A stretch of DNA of 64,000 nucleotides from Iris pallida (Eukaryota > Streptophyta > Magnoliopsida > Asparagales > Iridaceae): NCBI GenBank assembly GCA_029216955.1, contig JANAVB010003400.1, positions 12,687,518 through 12,751,517 of the forward strand, read 5' to 3'. The position numbers and the translations under genes are program-made. The number at the start of each line of letters is the position of its first letter. Positions within the stretch are counted from its first letter, which is position 1. The notes beneath the pieces are model-generated. The model had not been told where the DNA came from, did no database searches, and was given only the letters and a program-made list of their open reading frames with translations. Shown piece by piece: positions 21,348-31,329 of the stretch.

Positions 21348-21387
21348 ACGCTTCCAACAGGAAGCGTACTCAAGCCTGCGTACGCAG
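21348..21387. other. Perfect hairpin and 12-bp palindrome next to LTR array
   Basis: ACGCTTCC-AACA-GGAAGCGT (21348-21367) is an 8-bp perfect stem with a 4-base loop. CTGCGTACGCAG (21376-21387) is a perfect palindrome. Both are kept in the other LTR at 29464-29483 and 29492-29503. Confidence 0.85.
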
Positions 21388-22090
21388 CGCTAAAGAGCGC
21401 GCGTAGCTCAGGGTGCGTAAGCTAAATAGCTCTGCACACTGCTCACTGTCTTCTCCAAACAGCAAGAACACCATGGCTGAACCCAAGCTTCAAAATTCAT
21501 AACTTGGCCATCCGAACTCCAAATCCGAATTTCCAAAGCTCCAACTGGAGTGAAACTGAATGCTCTTCCACATGGAAACATCAAAACCCAAGAAAATCCA
21601 ACCAAAGTAGCTCAAACCATGCAAAATCCAAAAATAGAAATAACTTAGATCTAGAGCAAAGGAGACTTCAAATCTCAAAACACCAAGTTCTAATGTTGAT
21701 CACCATGTCCTAATCTAGCAAATGAACCAAGAAAATTGGGCTCTCATGAAGTGGCAAGGTGCACTTGCCTAGGGTTAGGAGAGTTGGGTAGAGGAAGGAG
21801 AAGAAGAAGAAGAAGGAAATTAATGGTGGAAGTTATGAGGAGAGAGAGTGATAGGTGGGGGTTATGAAGAGGGTGAGTTGTGGTAGGTTGAGGAGTAGCA
21901 TAGGTTAAGGTGATCCAACTCACATAAAACTGAACCAATCCAAATAAAACCGAGCCATGCGAAAACCTAAAATACGGGAAATACCGAAATCCCACAAGTT
22001 GAGAAAAATAAAAATACATGCCAAAATCCAGATACGAGTATAAATACGAAACACGAGAAAATGTGGGAAATTCGGGAAATGAGGGTGACA

Positions 22091-22106
22091 ACTCTACCCA
22101 CCTTAA
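22091..22106 (-). promoter_or_regulatory. Element A polypurine tract
   Basis: The minus strand reads TTAAGGTGGGTAGAGT directly before the 3' LTR, the expected primer for plus-strand DNA. Relatives B, C and F have AAGGAGGGTAGA at the same place. Confidence 0.85.
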
Positions 22107-22274
22107 AAGAATTCTGTCCTCGGAATTTAATCAAGGAGCTAGAGATTGCCACGCTAGAGATTGCCACGACAAGCTACATTAAGCACAGGCAAGCTACACT
22201 AAGCAGTCCAATCATACAATAATACAATGCAAGCAAGGAAAGGAAAATGTAAGGCATAAGAAAGACATTATACC

Positions 22275-23684
22275 TCACGAGTCAAACAGGTAGGGATATC
22301 GCGATCGGATGTCGTCCTCACGCTCCCACGTTGACTCACCCAGAGAGTGATGACCCCAAGCAACACGGACTAATTTAATAGTCTTGTTCTTGAGTATCTT
22401 TTCCCTCCGGTCCAAAATAGACACGGGCCTCTCCTCATACGAAAGGTTGGTACCAACAACCAGTTCCGAATGGTCTAGGATGTGGCTCGGGTCCGGGATA
22501 TACCGTCGTAATTGGGACACATAGAATACATCATGCACCTCACTTAGCGATGGCGGAAGAGCGAGACGATAGGATACATCTCCTACTCGCTCTAGAATAT
22601 CGAACGGCCCTATATACCTAGGACTTAGCTTTCCCCGTACGCCAAAGCGAATGACGCCACGGTTAGGCGAGATCCTAAGGAATACATGGTCGCCGACAGC
22701 AAATTCTAAGGGACGCCGATGAGCATCGGCCCAATGGCACTGGCGGTCCTGGACAACTCGGAGGTGATCTCTGACCTTCCTGACCACTTCAACCGTCTGA
22801 GAAATTAACTCGGATCCGAGCATCTGCCTCTCTCCGATATCGTCCCATGCTAGCGGGGATCTGCACTTTCTGCCATAGAGAGCCTCGAAGGGTGCCATCT
22901 GGATACTGGCCTGATAACTGTTGTTGTACGAGAATTCCACCAGGTGCAGATGATTCTCCCATGAACCACCGAAGTCAAGGGTACAGGATCTCAACATAAC
23001 TTCAAGAGTCTGGATTGTGCGTTCTGATTGACCATCCGTCTGCGGGTGATAAGCTGAGCTGAACTGGAGACGAGTCCCCAAACTCTTCTGCAAGCTGTGC
23101 CAAAAGTGTGAGGTGAATCTTGAATCCCTGTCCGAGGTGATGCTGACTGGCACACCGTGAAGCCTGACGATCTGCCTGAGATACATATCTGCTAACTGCG
23201 CCGTCGACTGTCCAATTCTGAATGGGAGAAAGTGTGCCACCTTGGTAAGCCTGTCCACAATTACCCAAATAGCATCTCTGCTGGCCGGAGATCTGGGCAA
23301 TCCGGTCACGAAATCCATGGTTATATGTTCCCATTTCCATTCTGGGATCGGTAAGGGTTGAAGAAGTCTGGCGGGCCTCTGATGTTCAGCTTTAACCTGT
23401 TGGCAAACTAAACACCGAGAGACAAACCGGGCTATCTCCCTCTTCATGCCATTCCACCAGAAATGCTGACGAATATCACGGTACATCTTCGTTCCACCCG
23501 GATGAATAGAATATTGTGAACTGTGGCCTTCTGCCATGACTTCCTGTCTGATATCTCCACTGGGTACACAAAGACGAGTGTCGTGCCGAAGTGTACCATC
23601 TTCATGGATACATAACTCTGGCCTTCTTCCTGCTTCACACTCTGCTCTGAGCCGCTGGATCTTGGAATCTGTTGACTGTGCCAC
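22275..23684 (-). CDS. Element A integrase with chromodomain
   Basis: 469 codons without a stop, in the same frame as the upstream protease/RT frame but cut off from it by a single TAG at about 23706. The N-terminal zinc-binding HHCC motif uses H54, H61, C91 and C94 (residues counted from the frame start). The catalytic core has D124 (ITMDFVTGLP), D185 (TSDRDSRFTSHFW) and E221 (DGQSERTIQTLE), a D-60-D-35-E spacing that is complete. The C-terminus (about 415-469) is a chromodomain: ERPVSILDRREK, then VRVAWGHHSLGESTWERED. By family knowledge the integrase inserts the cDNA and the chromodomain steers it to modified chromatin. All visible catalytic residues are kept. Confidence 0.9.
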   Translation of the reverse strand: MAQSTDSKIQRLRAECEAGRRPELCIHEDGTLRHDTRLCVPSGDIRQEVMAEGHSSQYSIHPGGTKMYRDIRQHFWWNGMKREIARFVSRCLVCQQVKAEHQRPARLLQPLPIPEWKWEHITMDFVTGLPRSPASRDAIWVIVDRLTKVAHFLPFRIGQSTAQLADMYLRQIVRLHGVPVSITSDRDSRFTSHFWHSLQKSLGTRLQFSSAYHPQTDGQSERTIQTLEVMLRSCTLDFGGSWENHLHLVEFSYNNSYQASIQMAPFEALYGRKCRSPLAWDDIGERQMLGSELISQTVEVVRKVRDHLRVVQDRQCHWADAHRRPLEFAVGDHVFLRISPNRGVIRFGVRGKLSPRYIGPFDILERVGDVSYRLALPPSLSEVHDVFYVSQLRRYIPDPSHILDHSELVVGTNLSYEERPVSILDRREKILKNKTIKLVRVAWGHHSLGESTWEREDDIRSRYPYLFDS

Positions 23685-23708
23685 CCGGATTCTCTTAACT
23701 ATGCTAGA

Positions 23709-25751
23709 CTAAACCCGTAGACTGGCCATCAATGCCATACTGGTTGGAAGAACCACCTCAATTCCCATCTTCTGAAGATCTGCCAACAATTCTGGTTGCG
23801 CCGTCAGAAAATAAACTCCGGCTCTCCTGCTCAATGCATCTGCTACAACGTTGGCCTTCCCGGGATGATACTGCAAATCTACATCATAGTCCACTAGTAG
23901 CTCAAGCCATCTTCTCTGCCGCATATTAAGGTCCTTCTGGGTGAAAACATACTTCAGGCTCTTATGATCAGTAAAGATCTCCACTCTATCTCCGTACAAG
24001 TAGTGTCTCCACAACTTCAAAGCAAACACTACCGTCGCTAATTCCAAGTCGTGGGTCGGGTAATTCTTCTCATGATCACGTAGTTGACGTGACGCATAAG
24101 ATATTACCTTCCCATGCTGCATCAAGACACACCCCAATCCTCTGCCTGAAGCGTCGCAATAAACTGTAAATCCTCCGGTCCCATCTGGAAGGGTGAGAAT
24201 GGGAGCCGTTATCAAACCTCGCTTCAACTTCTCAAATGATTCCTGACACTCTGCTGTCCAAACAAATGGCACATCCTTGCGGGTCAACTGGGTCATCGGC
24301 GCTGAAATCCTTGCAAAATCTGAAACGAACCGTCGGTAGTAGCCGGCCAATCCAAGGAAGCTGCGAACCTCTGCCACTGAGCTGGGTACCGACCATGACT
24401 CGATAGCCACAATCTTCTGGGGATCCACTTCCACTCCTCCTCGGGTAATGATGTGACCCAAGTATGATATGCGATCGAGCCAAAACTCGCATTTACTGAA
24501 CTTGGCGTACAACTGATGCTCCCTAAGCGTCTGGAGGACGATTCTGAGATGCTGCTCATGCTCTGCTTCACTCTTGCTGTAGACCAGGATATCATCTAGG
24601 AACACGATCACAAATTGGTCCAAGTAAGGCATAAAAATGTGATTCATGAGGTCCATGAATACTGTCGGCGCATTGGTTGCTCCAAAGGGCATAACAAGGA
24701 ACTTCCATTGTCCATACCTCGATCTGAATGCTGTCTTTGGGATGTCCTGCTCTCTGACTCTGATCTGGTGGTATCCCGACCGCAAGTCGATCTTCGAAAA
24801 CACTGAAGCCCCTCTGAGCTGATCAAACAAGTCATCTATCCTCGGAAGAGGGTATCTGTTCTTGATTGTCACCGAATTCAAGGTACGCTGATCAACACAT
24901 AGCCTGGACGTACCATCCTTCTTTTTCACAAGAAGCATCGGGGCTCCCCAAGGTGATCCACTTGTACGGATGAATCCCTTGGTCCTCAGTTCTTCAATCA
25001 TCTTGTACAAAATCTCCAACTCGGAAGGTACCATTCTGTAGACTCTCTCTGATACTGGTGCTGTCCCAGGAATCAAGACTATAGTGAACTCAATCTTCCG
25101 CTCCGGCGGTATCCCTGGAAGCTCCTCTGTAAAGACATCTGGAAACTCTTCAACTATCTGGGGTAACTGCACTGCTGCTACTGTCATCCGCAATGCTGGA
25201 AAAGGCGGCTCCACTGCGCCTCTAAAAAACAAAAACTCTGGCTCGCCGGGGATACTAAAGACAACTCTGCCAATATGGCAGTCTATCCTAGCATACTGGT
25301 TTCTCAACCAATCCATGCCTAGGACTACATCATAGTCTGCCATAGGAAACTCTATGAATCTAGCGGGGAACTCCCTACCGCTAACTATGATCCGACACGA
25401 GGAAAACACTCGATCTACTCCCACAAGACCATTACCAGTAAGTATATTGAGCCTCACTGATAATAACTCGGGCTCTAATCCTATCCGTGTCGCGAATCGT
25501 GCAGACATGAATGAATGCGATGCACCAGAATCAAATAATACCGAAGCTGGAAAGGAGTTGACGAGAATAGTACCTGCCACTACCTCACCTGGTGCAACTT
25601 CTTCTTCCATAGCCATCATCATGGCCTGACCTTGTCCTCTGGTTGCTGGTCCCCTCTGCTGGAAACCTCTCTGCCTATTCTGGGTCTGAGCTTGGGCTTG
25701 AGCATACTGCTGGGGGTGTTGTTGCTGGAATGCCTGAGACTGAGGCGACAA
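23709..25751 (-). CDS. Element A protease, reverse transcriptase, RNase H
   Basis: 680 codons in one open frame. The first residue shown by the frame is a Leu codon, so this is an internal part of a gag-pol polyprotein and not a separate start. Aspartic protease: [10 protein letters not shown] at about 72-81. [22 protein letters not shown] at about 282-301, [13 protein letters not shown] at 318-330 and the catalytic FLDDILVYS at 384-392. RNase H: YCDAS (D533), DLEL (E570), FTDH (D595) and VADALS (D638), so all four acidic residues are present. It ends at a TAG at about 23706-23708. The element B copy reads Arg-type codons there, so the stop is a mutation of this copy. Confidence 0.9.
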   Translation of the reverse strand: MSPQSQAFQQQHPQQYAQAQAQTQNRQRGFQQRGPATRGQGQAMMMAMEEEVAPGEVVAGTILVNSFPASVLFDSGASHSFMSARFATRIGLEPELLSVRLNILTGNGLVGVDRVFSSCRIIVSGREFPARFIEFPMADYDVVLGMDWLRNQYARIDCHIGRVVFSIPGEPEFLFFRGAVEPPFPALRMTVAAVQLPQIVEEFPDVFTEELPGIPPERKIEFTIVLIPGTAPVSERVYRMVPSELEILYKMIEELRTKGFIRTSGSPWGAPMLLVKKKDGTSRLCVDQRTLNSVTIKNRYPLPRIDDLFDQLRGASVFSKIDLRSGYHQIRVREQDIPKTAFRSRYGQWKFLVMPFGATNAPTVFMDLMNHIFMPYLDQFVIVFLDDILVYSKSEAEHEQHLRIVLQTLREHQLYAKFSKCEFWLDRISYLGHIITRGGVEVDPQKIVAIESWSVPSSVAEVRSFLGLAGYYRRFVSDFARISAPMTQLTRKDVPFVWTAECQESFEKLKRGLITAPILTLPDGTGGFTVYCDASGRGLGCVLMQHGKVISYASRQLRDHEKNYPTHDLELATVVFALKLWRHYLYGDRVEIFTDHKSLKYVFTQKDLNMRQRRWLELLVDYDVDLQYHPGKANVVADALSRRAGVYFLTAQPELLADLQKMGIEVVLPTSMALMASLRV

Positions 25752-25769
25752 GGGCCTCGAAGACTAATA

Positions 25770-26985
25770 CTACTGCTGCTGAACTGGTGCTGGGGCCGGT
25801 CCTCTCACCGAAGAGCTAGAAGGGTTGGATGCTGATGAACCACCCCTATTCGGGCAAGCCCCTATCCTATGATCTGCTGCTCCACAAGCCAGGCACAATC
25901 CCTGCGCCCTGTGACAGTCTGCCACCACATGCCCTGGCTTCCCGCAATAAGAACATCCAATCGCGGAAGTCTGCTTCTGCTTCTGCTGCTGCGGGTACGT
26001 CGGGGTCGAATGCTGAACCGACGTTACTGAGGCCGCCCGCCTCGGAGTTCCAATGGCCAATCCCCTAGCTGCCGGGACTGGAGCTGATGACTGGTGCATC
26101 TGACTATGGGATCGCTTCCTACTTCCGGTCCTATCCATGATCCTCTGGGAGGTGTACTCATGCCTCCTAGCTGCTCTCAAGACAGCATCGAACGTCTGGT
26201 GCTCGAACTGCTCAACCGCCAACAAGATCTCCAAATGTAGCCCCTGCTGGAATCGCTGGGCCCTATCAAACTCGGTCGCCACCAAGGTGGGGGCAAACCT
26301 ACTGAGCCTAGAAAACTTCGATGCATAACTGTCGACTGTTCTGCCTCCTTGCTTCAAGTTGGTAAATCTAGTCTGCAGGTCGTACCGAGCCACAGCATCG
26401 AAATACTTCGTCTGGAATCTCTCCCTAAACACTGCCCAAGCAGGATGCCACTAATCCCATGGCCTGCACCGCCCACCAATTGTGAGCTAAATCCAACAAC
26501 TGCAGACGTACCACCGCCACCTTCTCATTCTCAGGTGTCCTGGCTGCTTCAAGAATCACCTCGGTATCCTGAAGCCATGCATCCGCGGCAATCGCATCCT
26601 CGCTGCCGTCGAAGAAAGGAGGGTTCAATCGCTTGAAACTGTTGGCCGCCTGGTTCCCTGGATGTCTGTCTCGGGTCAAAGCATCTTGAACTGTCTGGTG
26701 CAGGGCGTCGCTTCGACGATCCTGGGAAGCTATCAAGGTTCTGATGAGGCCTACTAAGGTACCATCATCGGGCTCTGCGGGCTGGACGGGCCGAACTGGT
26801 GACTCTCCTCCAGTGGGTATCACTCTGGAGGCGACTCCGAAATACTGGGCTTGATCTCCAGGTTGCTGCTGGTCCACGGGAGGTGCTCTTCCTTGCTGAT
26901 CGGCAGGGTCAGGTACAGTGCCGCGGAAGAAGATGACACAGGAAAACAATAAGGAAGGACCAGGACAGATCAACGATACAAGCAT
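25770..26985 (-). pseudogene. Element A gag, frameshifted
   Basis: The N-terminal part is at 26985-26425 (SFKRLNPPFFDGSEDAIAAD, then EKVAVVRLQLLDLAHNWW). The C-terminal part is at 26432-25770 (FRERFQTKYFDAVARY). Together they show the retrotransposon gag domain, but the two parts lie in different frames, so a frameshift falls at about 26445. Two zinc knuckles follow (C160-x2-C163-x4-H168-x4-C173 and C180-x2-C183-x4-H188-x4-C193 of the second part). Two TAG codons at 25770 and 25764 then separate gag from pol in the same frame. Element B reads through here as QQQYQPSRPLSPQ, so a single gag-pol frame is ancestral. Confidence 0.85.
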
Positions 26986-27118
26986 GTAATCAGGGCAAGA
27001 ATTTTAGGGATTTGAAAATACAGGCGGAGATCAAGGGCGAATACTGATTGAGACATCTATTCGATAAACCCTCACATTTCTTGATTGATAAGACCTGCAT
27101 GGGCCACCACTTAAACCG
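26986..27118 (-). promoter_or_regulatory. Element A leader and candidate primer-binding site
   Basis: Directly inside the 5' LTR the minus strand reads CGGTTTAAGTGGTGGCC. Element B has TGGTTTAAGTGGCGGCC at the same place. A TGG start is expected opposite the CCA end of a primer tRNA, but the sequence is not the usual initiator-Met type (TGGTATCAGAGC). The primer tRNA is not identified. Confidence 0.45.
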
Positions 27119-28726
27119 TGTCACGCCCAGAACCAGAATACTGGAGAGCGGGGGCAGACATAGCCAGCTACGTATATTAAAATAGAAACCACCTCGATAT
27201 ACGGTCACGGCTGTCTAGAAAAATGAGGGTTTACTACAAGCCAACAGTCTCTTAGGGTCATGAACAAGCCTAATGTCTCAATCACAAGCAAGTAAGTTAG
27301 GTAGCAAGATGTATGATCATTAAATATACAATAATAAGGCGTCCCAAATATCACATATTCAGCTGATCATGAAGCTAGTCATTACAAAATGTTAGGACTA
27401 GCAAGAGTTAAGCCATACATGATCAATCCTAGGATTTGTTAATCATGTTTACAGCCCGTAGGCAGACAGTAAGTAAAGTGCATCAAGTAACAGGTGCTCG
27501 TCGGCTAAACGCCTCAAAAGAATAACTTTACAATAGAGTGAGCGAAATAAAATAGAAAACCCACTCGTAGCCCCGGTTCCTTCTAGTCGCCACCATTGGG
27601 CTGAAAGCTTGGTAGATCCTCGGGAGCTGCTCCAAAATCTGGCCACACAAAACCAGTTGGGTCAACCCCAGAAAGAGCAAGTGCCACAAGGGGGCCACGA
27701 AATAAGAACAAAAGCCAGCATTAACACAAGAAGATATAATATTAAAACTAGAATTTATGAAAACATGGCAGGATGATATACGACGAGATAACCATGGAAC
27801 TATTTCGATAGCCAGGTTACAACCCGTAAACTAGACAAGGACCGGGGTTGTAACCCTTCATCTGAACAGAACTTGGTTTCCTACCATTTTTCGGCAAGAT
27901 AATAATGCAAGAAATCAAGACAGGGAGCAATCTAGTACTGGATCAAGACATAGCTAGACTGGTTATACCTCATTCAATCAATCACGGCCAAGCAGATACT
28001 ACGACTTACTACTTTAACTAACTAGGGTTATCACAGGCCTAATTACTAACAAGATGCAGTGAGATTGTTCCACCGCCACAAGCCCTGCAGACCATCCAGG
28101 TTACCCAGGTCGAAAATTAGGGGTTGAATTCAGGTGGGTACATCGCCTAGAAGACAAATATTCCCTTAGGTGACTTAGAGGGTGCAACACGCGACGGTAT
28201 GCTGGAAATGTGCCCTACTCGACGGCAGGCCACAGATCCCAAGAGCACCCAGGTAACGGGATTGCCTGTAGCTGTGTCATCTCTTTATGACTACTGTGTT
28301 ATTCTAGTTATTAACCTTAATCCATCTTAGTAGGAACTCCTGACCGTGGTACTCAGGAGTCCCGTCCTAGACATGATGCAAGACAGGACAAGTAGATTTA
28401 ACAAGCAAGCAAGAAAGAACTACCACGGTGTCAAGGCAGGTCAAGTTAAGCTAGCCGTCACAACAGCATTAAGATAAATCATGTCAGGGTACTTGTCAGG
28501 AGTGCGCCACGACGGACCACTATCATGTCAGGTTGGTCATGTCAGGAGTGCACCACTCTGGGTTACTGTTGTGTTATCCTAGTTCCTTGTCATACCATGC
28601 CATGTACAATAGTCATTCCAAACATATTAAGTAAAATCAAGTTCATGACAAAAGAAATAAAACCAAGCTTAAAGAAATAAAACCAAAACTCCAAGAGCCA
28701 ATGGGTTAAGCAGGGGGTCAGGGGAG

Positions 28727-29456
28727 CAGCATAGGTAAAAAGTCACGCACGCTGAGAGAGAGAGAGCAGCGTAGGTAAAAAGTCACGCACGCTACAGGGA
28801 GCAGCGTAGGTGAAAAGTTACGCACGCTGAGAGAGCAGCATAGATGAAAAGTCACGTACGCTACAGGGAGCAGCGTAGGTAAAAAGTCACGCACGCTGAG
28901 AGAGCAGCGTAGGTGAAAAGTCACGCACGCTACAGGGAGCAGTGTAGGTAAAAAGTCACGCACGCTACAGGGAGCAGTGTAGGTGAAAAGTCACACACGC
29001 TGAGAGAGCAGCATAGGTGAAAAGTCACGCACGCTACAGGGAGCAGCGTAGGTGAAAAGTCACGCACGCTGAGAGAGCAGCGTAGGTGAAAAGTCACGCA
29101 CACTACAGGGAGCAGTGTAGGTGAAAAGTCACGTACGCTACATGGAGCAGTGTAGGTGAAAAGTCACGCACGCTACAGGAAGCAGCGTAGGTGAAAAGTC
29201 ACGCACGCTACAGGGAGCAGCGTAGGTGAAAAGTCACGCACGCTACAGGGAGCAGTACAGGTAAAAAGTCACGCACACTCAAGGGAGCAGTGCACGTAAA
29301 AAGTCACGCACACTCAAGGGAGCAGTGTACGTGAAAAGTCACGCACACTACAGAGAGCAGTGTACGTGAAAAGTCACGCACACTCCAGGAAGCAGTGTAC
29401 GTAAAAAGTCACGCACACTCAAGGGAGCAGTGTACGTAAAAAGTCACGCACACTCA
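28727..29456. repeat. LTR minisatellite, 21 copies of about 35 bp
   Basis: Same array as at 20714-21345, with 21 copies by count of the GTGAAAAGTCA or GTAAAAAGTCA core. The order of unit types is similar but not identical in the two LTRs. Confidence 0.9.
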
Positions 29457-29977
29457 AGGGGACACGCTTCCAACAGGAAGCGTACTCAAGCCTGCGTACG
29501 CAGCGCTAAAGAGCGCGCGTAGCTCAGGGTGCGTAAGCTAAATAGCTCTGCACACTGCTCACTATCTTCTCCAAACAGCAAGAACACCATGGCTGAACCC
29601 AAGCTTCAAAATTCATAACTTGGCCATCCGAACTCCAAATCCGGATTTCCAAAGCTCCAACTGGAGTGAAACTGAATGCTCTTCCACATGGAAACATCAA
29701 AACCCAAGAAAATCCAACCAAAGTAGCTCAAACCATGTAAACTCCGAAAATAGAAATAACTTAGATCTAGAGCAAAGGAGACATCAAATCTCAAAATACC
29801 AAGTTCTATTGTTGATCACCATGTCCTAATCTAGCAAATAAACCAAGAAAATAGGGCTCTCATGAAGTGGCAAGGTGCACTTGCCTAGGGTTAGGAGAGT
29901 TGGGTAGAGGAAGGAGAAGAAGAAGAAGAAGAAAATTAATGGTGGAAGTTATGAGGAGAGAGAGTAGTAGGTGGGGG

Positions 29978-29984
29978 TTATAAA
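29978..29984 (-). promoter_or_regulatory. Element A LTR TATA box
   Basis: The minus strand reads TTTATAA inside CTCTTTATAACCCCC, about 220 bp into the LTR. The minisatellite therefore starts about 520 bp downstream and would be in the transcribed leader. Confidence 0.6.
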
Positions 29985-30206
29985 GAGGGTGAGTTGTGGT
30001 GGGTTGAGGGGTAGCATAGGTTAAGGTGATCCAACTCACATAAAACTGAACCAATCCAAATAAAACCGAGCCATGCCAAAACCCAAAATACGAAAAATAC
30101 CGAAATCCTACAAGTTAAGAAAAATAAAAATATATGCCAAAATCCAGATACGAGTATAAATACGAAACACGAGAAAATATGGGAAATTTGGGAAATGAGG
30201 GTGACA

Positions 30207-30211
30207 ATAGA
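30207..30211. repeat. Target-site duplication of element A, right
   Basis: ATAGA, identical to 19100-19104. Confidence 0.9.
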
Positions 30212-31206
30212 ACTCTGACATACGTAGCTGTATGGCCACTGGTATGTATAAGCCGTGCGATAGGGTTAACCGCTAATAGTATTTTGCATGATTAGTTTGA
30301 CTTAGCGGTTAATAGAGGTTATGTGTTGTGAAAAAAACATATAGGCATGGGTTGGGAAGGATATTTCCTTAGCGTGTGGGCTACTATGCACATCACCTTT
30401 GTGACCGTATGCTTCGTCGGAGATGCGGGTTGACGACCCCTCTATTTTATTGCTGGCCACTGATGTTCGAGGAACGGTTATGCTTGAGGCCCCTGGTGCC
30501 CCAAGGGGGGACTATGCTGATCCCATTTTAGCGAGAGAGCCCATGCGTCGAAGGTTTGTTCTTAAACTTAGAATGGTTAGGCTGTTATGCCCCGATTCTA
30601 ATAAATCGTTCGTCCTCGTATCGATTATGCCGAATCGATCATCCTCACTAGGGCGTGATGCCATACGAGTCTGGAGTTGCACTCGTACAAGGCAAGAACA
30701 TTACATTTGATCAATTATTTGAATACATCAAGTTAAAACTTCACAAATCATAGAGTAATGGAACACACAGTATTGGATGATAGAAATATGCTTTTCATTC
30801 ATAGCTTACAACGATGTGCAAGTCATAATCATATTGGATATGTCGTTGCGGCTATATTGATTGAAACAAAATAAAATACTCGACAAGCTGCCTGAACTAA
30901 TTCTTGTCGTCCAATATATTTACCCTTTTATACATTGAAAGCCTTCGATGATTGACTTCAAAATACTTCAAAATAGGCAGAGCTTTAAAATGCCTAACCA
31001 AACTTTAGCTTTGGCCTAGCCCCGTGCACCCAGAGTCCTCGTCACCTGTGGGGTTCAGAGATTAATATACTTGGGAATGCACTAGTGAGCGGGATGAACC
31101 GACTCGTCTAAATCGACTCTGATTATTAAGGTGGGCATGTATTAGAGTTTTCTTTCTATTTAGAACTAAATAAATTCAGTTCATATTGATAGCCTTCTCT
31201 GAAACA
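30212..31206. other. Unresolved intergenic DNA with an LTR-like end
   Basis: No supported gene. At about 30591 TGTTATGCCCCGATTC resembles the TGTCATGCCCC LTR end of elements A and B, so the following few hundred bases may be a piece of another gypsy LTR. The rest is unassigned. Confidence 0.35.
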
Positions 31207-31329
31207 GTACTAAGGAACCAGACGATACCCTTGGTTCGCGTCGCATGGAGGCATCATTCCCTAGGAGAGTCTACCTAGGAGCGGGAGGATGAGATGCGCG
31301 AGCGATACCCATATCTTTTTGGACCTTGA
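31207..31329 (+). pseudogene. Element F chromodomain fragment
   Basis: The frame reads RNQTIPLVRVAWRHHSLGE, a TAG in the STWERED motif, then a DEMRERYPYLFGP-type end and TGA. This is the last 40 codons of a chromovirus integrase, closest to the element C copy at 51801-51983. Nothing upstream of 31207 continues it. Confidence 0.8.

Larger units (their letters stand above)
19105..22090 (-). repeat. Element A 3' LTR (2986 bp)
   Basis: Left end TGTCACGCCCCAGAACC, right end GAGGGTGACA. It carries an 18-copy minisatellite and aligns along its whole length with 27119-30206. Its TATA position reads TTATGAA, weaker than in the 5' LTR. Confidence 0.95.
19105..30206 (-). mobile_element. Element A: complete Ty3/gypsy chromovirus (Tekay/Del-like)
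   Basis: An 11.1 kb LTR retrotransposon on the minus strand. It is bounded by two LTRs with TG...CA ends and a perfect 5-bp target duplication (ATAGA). The order in transcription direction is 5' LTR (27119-30206), short leader, gag, protease, reverse transcriptase, RNase H, integrase with C-terminal chromodomain, polypurine tract, 3' LTR (19105-22090). The integrase-last order, chromodomain and 3 kb LTRs fit the Tekay/Del clade of chromoviruses. The LTRs differ by a few percent by eye, so the insertion is comparatively young, but gag has a frameshift and stops. Confidence 0.95.
27119..30206 (-). repeat. Element A 5' LTR (3088 bp)
   Basis: Left end TGTCACGCCCAGAACC, right end GAGGGTGACA. It is 102 bp longer than the other LTR, matching three extra minisatellite units. 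It carries the promoter for the element. Confidence 0.95.
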
